DNA of 54,481 nt. It comes from Legionella londiniensis. GTDB lineage: Bacteria > Pseudomonadota > Gammaproteobacteria > Legionellales > Legionellaceae. The DNA lies in contig NZ_LNYK01000014.1 of NCBI RefSeq assembly GCF_001467825.1, forward strand, positions 43,208-97,688. Direction: 5' to 3'. Below the pieces are notes generated by a model. The model had not been told where the DNA came from, made no database searches, and was given only the letters and a program-made list of their open reading frames with translations. Positions 8,015 to 17,323 of this stretch are shown piece by piece. Numbering within the stretch: position 1 is the first letter of the stretch; every line of letters begins with the position of its first letter. Made by a program: the position numbers and the translations under genes.

Positions 8015-9733
8015 TTATACTTGGTATTGCGCAGGTTCAACTCGATTGTTTACTTCATCTGATTTCTGATTCACTCGGTCAGAAAATAACTGTTTGGAAT
8101 GATTTTGAGACACATTGAAATCCAGGTTTTCATCAACCTCTGCTTCCATGCCACCGAATGTTTGAGCCATACGGGCTGTCGAACTGAGCCATGGATCTTT
8201 CTTTATTTTTTCCGTTACAATTTCTTTTTGCTGGCGATAAATCTTTAAGGCAGAATTCTCTTGATCGCACACAGCATTCTGACCTTTTGTCGCTTTCGCT
8301 AACGAGCTTCGGCTAAACCAGTTTGGATAAGCATAGGCCAATGCTTTGGGTAAAATCAGTAAAAATGTGGACCAGACCCACCAGTTCTTTTTGTATTCTG
8401 AACACAAGGGATCATTAACGTCTTTACGCCGCAGTAAATTGCCCTCTTTATCCAGCTTAAATAACGGATGATTCAGCGTGCCTTTATTGCAGGCTTCAGG
8501 AAACAGCTTGTAGATAGTTCCAAATTCAGGTAATTTCTCTATTTCTTCATTTTGTTGCACAAGACTGGTTTGCGATGCTTGCTTTATTTCGCGAACAATC
8601 TCAAGCATGGCCATGCGGGCTGCGGTGCATGCCTTAATACGATTATCCGTGCCTTGGCCAATGAGCAGTGTATCATCACCATAGGCTTTCCATGCTTCAC
8701 CAGTTAATTGGTCAGTGACCCAAACACCATGCTCGCCGTCTTCATTATGCATAACCAGGGTAAAAAGCCCGGTAATCGCGGAAGGTACGGGAATCCCCAA
8801 AATGGTTTTCAGATTATAAAGTTCTTTGCGGGGAACACGTACGTGGCCTGAGGAAAAAAGATCAGTTAAAAAATGTCCGGCAGAAGCTTCCAGGGTTAAC
8901 GCCTTGTAAATCAAACGTTTTTTTTCCTCTTCACTTGAAGTATGGGGAATTTGCCGAATCATATCTCTGGCTGCCTCATGACCCGCGGCATAGGCAAGCA
9001 TAGCGGAATCAGAAAAATGATCGATATTGTTCTTGGCGAGCGCAAGATAAGTGCTATGCGATAAAGGATAGGTCCAATCGCTTCCGCCTGTGACGCTGTT
9101 CCATAAACGATTGGTTCGATCGGAAACTTCTTCTAATGCTTTTTCGGCGCAAGCACAATCGTCTCTATTCACACACTGGCAGTTTTGCCTCGCAATGTTT
9201 AATGCTTGCTTTTGAATGGCACCTACTAAGAGGATATTTTTGATAAGTTTCCGGGTTTTTTCATCGCCGCCATAGAGCGTATCAAATGCCTTAATAAACC
9301 GTCCCTGTTGTTCTGTCGCATCCTGACCTTCAGCAATGGGTTGATTAGGAATTCCAAAAAAATCACCCATTAAAGCATAAAGCTCGCCAAGTTCTATAAC
9401 CATGCCGTTACCCAGCTCCACTTGCCCCCGTTTCAGCAGTTCATCACTTGGGAAATGCTGGTTTAAAATATCATCAACCGCCTTGCCGATTGAATAATGC
9501 TCAGCATAATCAAATTCCACACGATTATGGGACAGCAGTGAACGGATAATCTGGAGTTCCAGATTATAGGCTTGCAAGGGATTGATCTTGTTTTTACTGT
9601 GCAGAATTTTGATTTTTTTAATCAGTTCCTCATCATCGTTTGACACCGTTTGGATGGTAACTGCATGATGTTGCTTTACTGCAAAATGCCATTCATTGTT
9701 CTTCTGATAGAGATAGATCGCGTTATCTTTCAT
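8015..9733 (-). CDS. Phospholipase C-like zinc metallohydrolase
   Basis: A 572-residue protein resembling the zinc phospholipases C of Pseudomonas fluorescens and Legionella PlcA/PlcB/PlcC. Visible family motifs (numbered from the ATG at 9733): a GELYALMGDFFG segment with Asp124, Asp238-His239 in NNIDHFSD, His252 in AAGHEAARD, and the zinc-binding Glu282-x4-His287-x3-Asp291 in LEASAGHFLTD, followed by FSSGHVRVPR. No signal peptide is present, unlike Sec/type II-exported relatives. Some Legionella members are type IV effectors, so this could be one; that is inference. Start: the frame is open to a TTG at 9796 with ATGs at 9787, 9781 and 9733; I prefer 9733, preceded by a purine-rich AAGAAAGAAG. 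The C-terminal ~100 residues beyond the hydrolase core are unassigned. Confidence 0.72.
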   Translation of the reverse strand: MKDNAIYLYQKNNEWHFAVKQHHAVTIQTVSNDDEELIKKIKILHSKNKINPLQAYNLELQIIRSLLSHNRVEFDYAEHYSIGKAVDDILNQHFPSDELLKRGQVELGNGMVIELGELYALMGDFFGIPNQPIAEGQDATEQQGRFIKAFDTLYGGDEKTRKLIKNILLVGAIQKQALNIARQNCQCVNRDDCACAEKALEEVSDRTNRLWNSVTGGSDWTYPLSHSTYLALAKNNIDHFSDSAMLAYAAGHEAARDMIRQIPHTSSEEEKKRLIYKALTLEASAGHFLTDLFSSGHVRVPRKELYNLKTILGIPVPSAITGLFTLVMHNEDGEHGVWVTDQLTGEAWKAYGDDTLLIGQGTDNRIKACTAARMAMLEIVREIKQASQTSLVQQNEEIEKLPEFGTIYKLFPEACNKGTLNHPLFKLDKEGNLLRRKDVNDPLCSEYKKNWWVWSTFLLILPKALAYAYPNWFSRSSLAKATKGQNAVCDQENSALKIYRQQKEIVTEKIKKDPWLSSTARMAQTFGGMEAEVDENLDFNVSQNHSKQLFSDRVNQKSDEVNNRVEPAQYQV

Positions 9734-9817
9734 GGCTTCTTTCTTGGGAGCCCGAGATAAAAAATGCAGAGAGTTAACCATTGGCATGACAATCAATCCG
9801 AATTCATAATGAACATT

Positions 9818-9846
9818 ATTTTAACAAACTGACTGTTAGTAATCAA
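9818..9846 (-). promoter_or_regulatory. Predicted promoter of the phospholipase C-like gene
   Basis: On the minus strand TTGATT (9841-9846) and TAAAAT (9818-9823) are separated by exactly 17 bases, four and five matches of six to the sigma-70 boxes. Transcription would start near 9811, upstream of every candidate start codon. Confidence 0.55.
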
Positions 9847-9961
9847 TTCGGCCAGAATAAACAAAAACAAACGACATGATTCTATTTAAGACCAAAAATA
9901 AAATAGTGCCAGTGATGAGACTGAGAACAGTAAAAGGTTCAATGCCGCATTTCTCAGTATT

Positions 9962-9990
9962 TTGCGTCACTGTGTAAAATTTGTTATGGT
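9962..9990 (+). promoter_or_regulatory. Predicted promoter of the AstE-like/MFS pair
   Basis: TTGCGT (9962-9967) and TATGGT (9985-9990) are 17 bases apart, a moderate sigma-70 promoter 42 bases before the start codon at 10033. Confidence 0.45.
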
Positions 9991-10032
9991 GTCAAAGAGC
10001 AATTCAGACGAAACTGTAGAAATTCTATACAT

Positions 10033-11052
10033 ATGAAAAATACAAATATCACTATTTGCGATGCCACCATTCATCCAGGTGAAACGGCAAATCTTGCTTT
10101 ACCTCTTCCGGAATTTTATTCCTGTACTTCATTTTATATGCCAATCAAAGTAATCCACGGCAAAGAAGCAGGGCCTTGTTTATTGATCTTTTCCGCAGTG
10201 AAAGGAGATGAATTAAACGGCCTTGAAATTATTAACCGCTTATTGGAATCGATAGAAAAAACTTCCATTCGCGGCACTTTAATTGCTGTGCCGGTACTCA
10301 ATGTATTTGGACTGGTTGCGCCCTCTAAAGCAATGTCGCATGAAACCAGCCTTGAACGCTCCTTTCCAGGTGTTGAAGATGGATCTTACGGAGAGAGGCT
10401 GGCTTATGTTTTCACCCGGGAAATTTTATGTAAAGCCAATATTTGCATTGAACTGCAAACAGGCTCGCTCAATCATGATATTTTGCCGCAGGTATACTGC
10501 AGCATAGAAAACAGTGAAAGCAAGCGGCTGGCCCAAACCTTCGCAGCCCCTGTAATCACCAATGTCAGCACGCAAAACAATACGCTTCGCCAGACCACAG
10601 AGCAGCTTCATATCCCTTTGCTTGTATATCAGGCAGGAGAGGCCATGCGTTTTGATGAATCCGCCATTAAGCTTGGCCTGTCAGGCATCCATAACGTCAT
10701 GTGTACCATGGGGATGATAGATGACTCTTATGACAAAGAACATTCTTCCTTCAATCCTATTTTTTCACAAGACGAGGATTGGATTCGCGCTCATCGCAGC
10801 GGTGTTCTTTTAAGCGAAGTCGAGCTTGGGCAAATGATAAAAAAAGGCCAACGTATCGGGCGAATCAATGATCCCTTCAGCGCTGATACAGCAGAAACAG
10901 TCCAAGCTCCCCAGGATGGTATTGTGGTGGGCATTAACCGCCACCCATTGATTCATGAAGGCCAAACTATTTTTAAATTGGCAAGCTTTATTGACTACGA
11001 CCGCGCAGAAACGGCACTGGAAGCCTGGGGCGACAAGACGATTAAGCCATGA
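10033..11052 (+). CDS. AstE/AspA-like protein lacking metal ligands (likely pseudoenzyme)
   Basis: A 339-residue member of the succinylglutamate desuccinylase/aspartoacylase family (M14-type zinc hydrolases). The fold is clear from GPCLLIFSAVKGDELNGLEI, VPVLNVFG, ERSFPG and a C-terminal beta/biotinyl-like part (HRSGVLLSEVELGQ, APQDGIVV). However the usual zinc His of the HGDE motif is Lys57 (Glu60 kept), the second His of the DLHTG motif is Gln142 (ELQTG), the Asn of the DLNRSFPG motif is Glu108, and the catalytic Glu of the YEAGE motif is Gln200. Family knowledge says these residues bind zinc and catalyse, so hydrolysis is unlikely. The frame is intact and promoter-driven. It overlaps the MFS gene by 4 bases, suggesting a joint role, perhaps ligand sensing or transport control. 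Confidence 0.82.
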   Translation: MKNTNITICDATIHPGETANLALPLPEFYSCTSFYMPIKVIHGKEAGPCLLIFSAVKGDELNGLEIINRLLESIEKTSIRGTLIAVPVLNVFGLVAPSKAMSHETSLERSFPGVEDGSYGERLAYVFTREILCKANICIELQTGSLNHDILPQVYCSIENSESKRLAQTFAAPVITNVSTQNNTLRQTTEQLHIPLLVYQAGEAMRFDESAIKLGLSGIHNVMCTMGMIDDSYDKEHSSFNPIFSQDEDWIRAHRSGVLLSEVELGQMIKKGQRIGRINDPFSADTAETVQAPQDGIVVGINRHPLIHEGQTIFKLASFIDYDRAETALEAWGDKTIKP

Positions 11053-12329
11053 TAGCTGATAACAAGATCACCACTAAAGGGCTTGTAGTCTGGTTTGTCT
11101 GTGCCTTCTTTTTTATGTACGAATTTCTGCTGCGTACTGTCCTTGGCACATTCCAATTCCCGCTGATGCAAGATCTCCACTTAACGCCAGTCAGCTTTGC
11201 CCTTTTAAGTTCAACTGCATACCAGTTAATTTATGGAACCATGCAATTGCCTGTAGGGATTATTACCGATCGTTTCGGGTTGAAAAAAACACTGCTGGCA
11301 GCAGTATTGTTTTGTGCCGCGGCAAATCTTGGTTTTGCCTTTTCCACGGAGTTTTCTACTGCCGCAGTCTTTCGGGTGCTGATGGGATTTGGTTCATCTT
11401 TTGGCTTTGTTTGTCTCCTGGTTGCTGTCTATGACTGGATGCCTCGAAAGAATATTGCGCTTTTTATTGGAATTTCACAGTTCATTGGAACCTTAGGCCC
11501 CATGCTTGCCGCAGGCCCGTTTAACGTGCTTTCGCAAAACAATGCTGTAAGCTGGCGAAGTATTTTTATTGTTCTTTCAGGAATTGGTTTTTTGATAGCG
11601 CTCCTGGTACTGTTTTTTGTGGAAAAAAACCGGCAGAATCAAGGAAAATTTATCATTCTTTCAAGGCCGTCCGCTATTGGAAGTAATTTATTACGCATCA
11701 TTTGCCAGCGGCAAACCTGGTTTGTCGCCTTATATTCTGCATGCGTCTACTTTTCCATTGAGTACCTTTCTGAGAATGAAGGCGTAGAATTTTTGGTCAA
11801 AAAAGGCTTTTCCTCTACTTTATCCTCTTACATGATCACTCTGGCATGGCTTGGTTATGCTGTGGGCTGCCCTCTTTTGGGGTTTCTTTCAGATCAATTT
11901 CAACGGCGTAAGCCTGTTATGGTGGTTTCAAGTCTTTGTGCCTTATTTGCGCTGGTGGGAATTATTTACCTGCCGCTTGGGAGGTTTGCAACTTCAACAT
12001 GTTTTGTGTTCCTGGGGATTGGCGCAAGTGGTCAAAGCATTGGGTTTGCAGCCATGGCAGAACAATGCCGGGAAGATTATCTGGCCGTAGGGCTCGCGTT
12101 CAATAATGCCATAATCATGCTGCTTGCTGCCATCAATGCGCCTGTAATTGGTTGGATTCTGGCACGCCTTGCCCATATTTATCCAATGAGATTTGCGAAC
12201 TACCAGCTTGGTTTTTTGGTCATGATTGGCCTTGTAACGGCAGCCATGGTTCTCGCTGCGACAGCAATAAAAGAAACCTTTTGTAAATCCGCGCGAGAAA
12301 ATACGCTTCTACATCCTAAAGAGTATTAA
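11049..12329 (+). CDS. MFS transporter
   Basis: A 426-residue major facilitator with about 12 hydrophobic segments. Between TM2 and TM3 lies the family loop motif, seen as GIITDRFGLKKTLL (G-x3-D-R-x-G-x-K). A central hydrophilic loop separates the halves, and the second half has an equivalent GFLSDQFQRRKPVM. TM4-5 has GFGSSFGF and ISQFIGTLGPM. The start ATG overlaps the upstream TGA (ATGA), so it is translationally coupled to the AstE-like gene. The substrate cannot be told; the partner's family suggests N-acyl amino acids or related small acids, which is speculation. It ends one base from the convergent c-di-GMP gene. Confidence 0.88.
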   Translation: MIADNKITTKGLVVWFVCAFFFMYEFLLRTVLGTFQFPLMQDLHLTPVSFALLSSTAYQLIYGTMQLPVGIITDRFGLKKTLLAAVLFCAAANLGFAFSTEFSTAAVFRVLMGFGSSFGFVCLLVAVYDWMPRKNIALFIGISQFIGTLGPMLAAGPFNVLSQNNAVSWRSIFIVLSGIGFLIALLVLFFVEKNRQNQGKFIILSRPSAIGSNLLRIICQRQTWFVALYSACVYFSIEYLSENEGVEFLVKKGFSSTLSSYMITLAWLGYAVGCPLLGFLSDQFQRRKPVMVVSSLCALFALVGIIYLPLGRFATSTCFVFLGIGASGQSIGFAAMAEQCREDYLAVGLAFNNAIIMLLAAINAPVIGWILARLAHIYPMRFANYQLGFLVMIGLVTAAMVLAATAIKETFCKSARENTLLHPKEY

Positions 12330-12330
12330 A

Positions 12331-14553
12331 TTATTCCACAGATTTAATATATTCAACGACCAGGTCCGGGGTTATAGGCTTGCAATAGAAAAATCCCTGA
12401 ACTTCATCGCACTGCTTTTTCTTCAGGAAATTAATTTGCTGTTGATTTTCTACGCCTTCTGCCAAAACTTTGAAATTCATGCTTTGCGCCATAGCGATGA
12501 TGGCTTCAATGATCACTTCATCACTTTGGGAACGAGCAATATTTGCAACAAATGAACGATCAATTTTAAGCCGGTCTATTTTGATTTGCTTTAGATAATT
12601 TAAACATGAATTACCCGTTCCAAAATCATCGAGCACTATCCTTACACCAATTTTTTTAAGCCTTTTGACCATACTCAATACTTCCGTATGAGTAACAATC
12701 ACATTCTCGGTAATTTCAATTTCAAGATATTCAGGCGGTATCTTGTATTTCTTTAAAATTTCGCTGACTGTTTCGGCAAAATCAGCCTGTTTTAATTGCT
12801 GGGTGGCAACATTTACGGCCACACGCATAAAAGGCAAGCCTTCTTGCCGCCAAAGATTGATTTGTTTGCAAACTTCCTGGATCACCCACTCCCCTAACGA
12901 GATAATTAAGCCTGACTCCTCTGCGGCAGGAATGAATGAAATGGGTAAAATGACTCCTTTTTTTGGGTGCTGCCAGCGAATTAAAGCTTCTAACGACAGG
13001 AATTTCTGTTGGCGTATATCAAACTGCGGCTGATACACAAGAAAAAATTCATTATTGGCAATGGCACGCCGTAATTCCATTTCCTGTTTTAAGCGAAGTT
13101 TGGCTTCTTTATTCAATCGTTCCGTATAATATTTAAATTGATTTCCGCCATTTTCCTTTGCTTGATACATGGCTAAATCAGCGTTTTTCAAGAGCTTGCT
13201 TGCAGTCGTTCCATTCGTAGGGTAAAGGGTTATACCGATGCTTGCGGTTATATTCAGCTCATGGCCTTCAATGACAAACGGTTGATTAAAAGAGTTCACT
13301 AATTTAACAGCGATATGCATTAATTCTTCTTCATGGCGAAGGCCTGAAAGAAGTAAAATGAATTCATCGCCGCCTATTCTTGCCAGGGTGTCAACTTTAC
13401 GTATCATGCCTGATAAACGCTTGGCTACCTGACAAAGGAGCTTATCGCCAAATTCATGGCCCAAGCTATCATTGACCAGCTTAAACCGGTCTAGATCAAA
13501 AAATAATATGGCAAATTGTTTGTTGTAACGCATTGAATTAGCAATTTCCTGACGTATTCTGTCATATAACAAAACGCGATTTGGCAATTCAGTCAGCGCG
13601 TCATGAGTCGCCTGATATTCAAGTTTTTTTTCAAGAAATGCGCGTTCGGTAATATCGCGAAAACTCCATACTCGACCGACGGTTTTATCCATTAACCGAT
13701 GAGGCTGCGAACAACATTCAAATATTTTCCCCTCATTCAGTTTAATCACCAACCTGTTGGATATTTCTTTATGCTTATGAAGCTTGTCAAGGTTTGTGAT
13801 ATAGCTGTCAGGTTCAACCATTTTACAGGTTAGGTACTCATGAAAAAGACTTTCCTCCCCTGATTCTAACAGAGATTTTGGCAGCCCAAGCATTTCGTAA
13901 AGCCTGGTGTTATAGTCAATAATGTTTCCCTTAAGGTCAACAACTAATACCCCCTCAGTAGAAGATTCCAGTGTAGCGCGCAAGAGGGAAAGGGATTGCT
14001 GAAAGGATTGCGTTTGCTCTTTGACAACCTGGTTCAAATAAGCAGTTTGTTTTTTAGATTCTTTTGTCAATAACCATTTTTGGGTAAGGGCACAAGCCAG
14101 TTGCCTTACAGCAACGTTGTCAAAAGGCTTTTTCAGGATTAGGAAATTATCACTCATGCCGAGTTCATGAATGGTTTCTTCCCAGCTGTAATCCGAGTGG
14201 GCTGTACAAATCACTATTTGAATCTCGGGGTCAATTTTCCATATCTGTTTAATGGTTTCAATGCCATCCCATCCTGGCGGCATACGAACATCTACAAAAG
14301 CCAGGGCATAAGGTTTGCCTTCCCGGTAGGCAAGCTTTATTTTCTCAAGACCTTCTTTGCCTTGTGAAGCGGTAGCAAATTGAAAGGCCGGAAGAAACTG
14401 ATCAAAGGACTCTTCTTTATTTTCTCCGAATAAGGCTTTATCCAGTTGTACAAAATCATCCGTGCTTGTATGCGGTGTTAGAACCTTAATGACATCCTGG
14501 TGAATATTGGGGTTATCATCAATGATGATGATTCTAAAATCTGTATTCTGCAT
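12331..14553 (-). CDS. REC-PAS-GGDEF-EAL response regulator (c-di-GMP synthesis/breakdown)
   Basis: A 740-residue cytosolic regulator. Residues 5-160: receiver domain with the acidic pair Asp12-Asp13, phospho-acceptor Asp88 in AFVDVRMPP and Lys in LKKPF. A coiled linker leads to a PAS domain (~190-305). GGDEF at 394-398 is intact and preceded by the RxxD inhibitory site (Arg385, Asp388). The EAL domain (~490-735) has intact EAL (522-524), ENVIVT, LDDFGTG and LAEGVE motifs. Both diguanylate cyclase and phosphodiesterase activities are therefore possible. It is last in the operon after the histidine kinase (11-base gap), the same order as the Legionella operon whose kinase controls a bifunctional cyclase/phosphodiesterase. 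Confidence 0.95.
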   Translation of the reverse strand: MQNTDFRIIIIDDNPNIHQDVIKVLTPHTSTDDFVQLDKALFGENKEESFDQFLPAFQFATASQGKEGLEKIKLAYREGKPYALAFVDVRMPPGWDGIETIKQIWKIDPEIQIVICTAHSDYSWEETIHELGMSDNFLILKKPFDNVAVRQLACALTQKWLLTKESKKQTAYLNQVVKEQTQSFQQSLSLLRATLESSTEGVLVVDLKGNIIDYNTRLYEMLGLPKSLLESGEESLFHEYLTCKMVEPDSYITNLDKLHKHKEISNRLVIKLNEGKIFECCSQPHRLMDKTVGRVWSFRDITERAFLEKKLEYQATHDALTELPNRVLLYDRIRQEIANSMRYNKQFAILFFDLDRFKLVNDSLGHEFGDKLLCQVAKRLSGMIRKVDTLARIGGDEFILLLSGLRHEEELMHIAVKLVNSFNQPFVIEGHELNITASIGITLYPTNGTTASKLLKNADLAMYQAKENGGNQFKYYTERLNKEAKLRLKQEMELRRAIANNEFFLVYQPQFDIRQQKFLSLEALIRWQHPKKGVILPISFIPAAEESGLIISLGEWVIQEVCKQINLWRQEGLPFMRVAVNVATQQLKQADFAETVSEILKKYKIPPEYLEIEITENVIVTHTEVLSMVKRLKKIGVRIVLDDFGTGNSCLNYLKQIKIDRLKIDRSFVANIARSQSDEVIIEAIIAMAQSMNFKVLAEGVENQQQINFLKKKQCDEVQGFFYCKPITPDLVVEYIKSVE

Positions 14554-14564
14554 AGATTATCCCC

Positions 14565-16010
14565 CTACTTATTCCGACCATTTATCGGCAAAGCCAAAAT
14601 AAACGTAGCGCCTTTATTGGTTCCCTGGCTCCTTGCCCTAAGCCATCCACCAAGTTCTTTTGCTGCCAGGGCGCTGCTGTGCAACCCAAAACCATGCCCA
14701 CTTTCCTTAGTCGTAAAACCGAATGAAAAAATTCTGTCCAGATTTTCACCTGGAATTCCAATGCCATTATCCTCCACCCAAATCTGGATTTGATCTTGTT
14801 TGTTTTTTAAAAAAATACTTATTTTTTTATCGAGATTGGCTGGATTCTTCTGGACAGAGTCTTTTGCGTTTTGAATTAGATTAACCAATATTTGAGTGAG
14901 TTTTGATTTATCAGTCAGAACGAGCGGCACTTTTTCGTAAGCCCTGGCTATATTGATTTGAGCTTTAGAACCATTGATGGCCATTTGCAAAGCGGTATCT
15001 ATGGCTTCTGGAATATAAATTTTTTCAAATACACCTGAAGAAGTTCCGCTAATCGTTTGCTGCATAGCGACAATATCTTTAATGTGGGTTAAATTAAAGG
15101 CAATGTTGTTTAATTCGCTGCGGCTGTTGCGATAAGCTTTGGCTAGAATTTCTATTAATTCTACAAGGTAATTTGGAATTAATTGCCCCTTTGGATCATG
15201 CAGGAAAAAGTGCGCAATATCATGAAGATTTTCTTTAATCATGATTGCAACCTTAAAGAGCTTTTCATAATAATTTTGCGAGAAATTTTCCTGCAAAATG
15301 CTGATTGACACATTTGCGCTATTTAAAATATTACCAATATTATGCAGAATCGAGGTGGCAACTTCGGCCATTCCGGCCTGTCGAGATATACTGACCAGCT
15401 TTTGATTTGCTTCCACCGCCAGAAGCTCCGATTCTTTTCTATCAGTAATATCCATCACAACCCCTGATAGATAACGGGTACGATTGCCGCCTTCCACACT
15501 CTGCGGCTGGAATTTGACAAAATGCCAGTAATATTTATGATCTTTCCAATTCTTAAACCTTAACTCTATTTCACCATAAATACCTTTGGATAGGACCTGT
15601 TCCATCATCTCGATAAATTTTTCACGATCGTCTTCATGCATCGATGCCTGGATTTCCTTCATGGTCGGTATTGGTTGTGAAGGATCACACCCAATCAAAT
15701 TATACATTTCCTTTGACCATGACAATTGGTCATTTTCCAGGTCATAAAGCCAATAACCAAGATGGGCAATATGTTGGGCAGATTCCAGTTTTTCATTGAG
15801 TTCAAGCAGTTCTTTTGAAGACAACTCCATTGATCGCTCAAGCAAGTACCTGTCCTGCTCGTGATCATGATAAGTGCGGCTGATGCGGGTTATTAGCTCA
15901 TTCCAGTCATCTCTTTTATCGGGTGAAATATCATGTTCGCTGATATTGGCCCTTTTTAATTGACGCAATAAGAGTGGATGTATAGTTGATTTTTTTTTAT
16001 CCACAATCAA
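14565..16010 (-). CDS. nahK: Soluble PAS histidine kinase (NahK-like)
   Basis: A 481-residue histidine kinase without membrane segments. An N-terminal helical region (1-75) precedes a PAS domain (~78-195, HLGYWLYDLEND, DITDRKESE). The dimerisation helix carries the unusual H-box VATSILHNIGNILN with His223, followed by a HATPase domain with the N-box NLIQNAKDS, G1 VEDNGIGIP and G2 GHGFGLHSS. This ILHNIGN H-box belongs to the atypical kinases reported for the Legionella NosP locus. It starts inside the nosP-like stop (ATGA overlap). It presumably phosphorylates the neighbouring REC-GGDEF-EAL protein, under control of the FIST partner. The gene symbol is by synteny and motif, without alignment. 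Confidence 0.88.
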   Translation of the reverse strand: MIVDKKKSTIHPLLLRQLKRANISEHDISPDKRDDWNELITRISRTYHDHEQDRYLLERSMELSSKELLELNEKLESAQHIAHLGYWLYDLENDQLSWSKEMYNLIGCDPSQPIPTMKEIQASMHEDDREKFIEMMEQVLSKGIYGEIELRFKNWKDHKYYWHFVKFQPQSVEGGNRTRYLSGVVMDITDRKESELLAVEANQKLVSISRQAGMAEVATSILHNIGNILNSANVSISILQENFSQNYYEKLFKVAIMIKENLHDIAHFFLHDPKGQLIPNYLVELIEILAKAYRNSRSELNNIAFNLTHIKDIVAMQQTISGTSSGVFEKIYIPEAIDTALQMAINGSKAQINIARAYEKVPLVLTDKSKLTQILVNLIQNAKDSVQKNPANLDKKISIFLKNKQDQIQIWVEDNGIGIPGENLDRIFSFGFTTKESGHGFGLHSSALAAKELGGWLRARSQGTNKGATFILALPINGRNK

Positions 16011-17173
16011 TTTTCCTCCATGATACTGGTAAGAGTCATAGTCTGGTTATGTAAGTCGCAAGATCCATCGGTAAATGGCGAAAGTTCGCCGTAAGAATAA
16101 AATCCAACCTGTTCTGCTCCTTCAGGAAAATTTTCAAGCGTCGCTTCGGTTTCTTCTTCGGTTCTTTCTCCCAATAGCAGGCGTCTGCCGACACAACTGA
16201 TGGCTATCAAAAGAATTGGCTTGCCGTCCTGGGTCAGTTTTTGCAAATGCTTCATGGCCAGGCCGCCGGCTTCAGAAGCCCCATTGATGATACGGTCAAA
16301 ATTAGCGCGCATGAGCTGTGCCAAATATCCAGTTGGCATGTCTCCTGCAAAAATCAGTGACTGTTCTTCCTCGTCTACTCCTAATATGGTTCGCACTAAT
16401 TTGATATCGGATTCTGGTTTGCGGATTGCGAGGGGAAATAACAAGCCTGAGGCAGGAAGATCAGTTGCCTTATCGCCAAGGTATTTTTTATAAAGCTTAA
16501 GCGCTGGAGTGTTATCAAGCTCATAAAGGATATTGTTTTTAGACCGGGTTATCCTGCGCTCGGGTCCAAATATATCCCATCCCCCTTGAGAACCGTGTCC
16601 AATATGAACATGGTTTCCATAAAATCCAACAGCAACAATAGTATCTGTATGAATTTCACCGTTAAAAACAGTCCAGGTTCGTTTGAAATCATTGCCGTCT
16701 GCAGCCAAGCCTCCGGTAATAATGAGGTTATTTTTTTGTACGGTATTGGTATTAAGTCCTTTCACCAATTCTGAGCCATTGACGTTTAAGCCATCAGATA
16801 ATACAAAAATGCCTCGTAAATTATCCTGATTCAGTATTGACGCGATGTATTCACCTGCTCCATATGAATCGTTTGCGGAAGCTACTTGTTTATGCGTTAC
16901 TTTAATTTCTGATTTTTCAAATTGCGGAATGGCAACTGATATGCTGTGATCCAGTATAAATGGGCCTGCAATTTCCCCGGCGCTTGAGCAACCAAGCATT
17001 TTGGATCTGGGATAAAGCTTGCGAAGTTCATGTATAGGCGCTGGATCGCGAATAAATTCTGGTGAACAAAATAGTAGAATTAAAGTGTTTTCTGAATCCA
17101 TATCTGGAAATGAATCAATGGTCCAGCCTCTCTTATTGCCCTTGGCAATGTATTGAAAGGTATTTAACTTCAT
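16007..17173 (-). CDS. nosP: FIST-domain protein, NosP-like nitric-oxide sensor
   Basis: A 388-residue FIST_N plus FIST_C protein: LLFCSPEF, MLGCSSAGEI, ITGGLAADG and GVGFYGNHV-like strands in the N part, then GASEAGGLAM, LLIAISCVGRR and VGFYSYGELSP in the C part. In Pseudomonas and Legionella, FIST proteins encoded beside such kinases are haem-binding nitric-oxide sensors (NosP). The NHVHIGHGSQGGW region supplies His residues that could bind haem, but which one does is unknown. Start: ATG at 17173 has AAGGTG five bases upstream; an in-frame TTG at 17188 is less likely. First gene of the three-gene operon. Confidence 0.85.
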   Translation of the reverse strand: MKLNTFQYIAKGNKRGWTIDSFPDMDSENTLILLFCSPEFIRDPAPIHELRKLYPRSKMLGCSSAGEIAGPFILDHSISVAIPQFEKSEIKVTHKQVASANDSYGAGEYIASILNQDNLRGIFVLSDGLNVNGSELVKGLNTNTVQKNNLIITGGLAADGNDFKRTWTVFNGEIHTDTIVAVGFYGNHVHIGHGSQGGWDIFGPERRITRSKNNILYELDNTPALKLYKKYLGDKATDLPASGLLFPLAIRKPESDIKLVRTILGVDEEEQSLIFAGDMPTGYLAQLMRANFDRIINGASEAGGLAMKHLQKLTQDGKPILLIAISCVGRRLLLGERTEEETEATLENFPEGAEQVGFYSYGELSPFTDGSCDLHNQTMTLTSIMEEN

Positions 17174-17323
17174 TGAGTCACCTTGCAAAAAAAATTGTTT
17201 AGTGATAATGAGTTATAAGCATTAACAATATAAAGTAATTGTGTTTTGCTTACCCATCTTGCTTTTGTTCTATTATAGTACAAGGAAAACAATTTACCCC
17301 AAATCAAGAATAATGGATAAAAA

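Noticed and set aside
7921-8118. 65-codon plus-strand frame upstream of the phospholipase C-like gene's end
   Set aside because: About half of it lies antisense to the phospholipase gene, with no ribosome-binding site or family resemblance.
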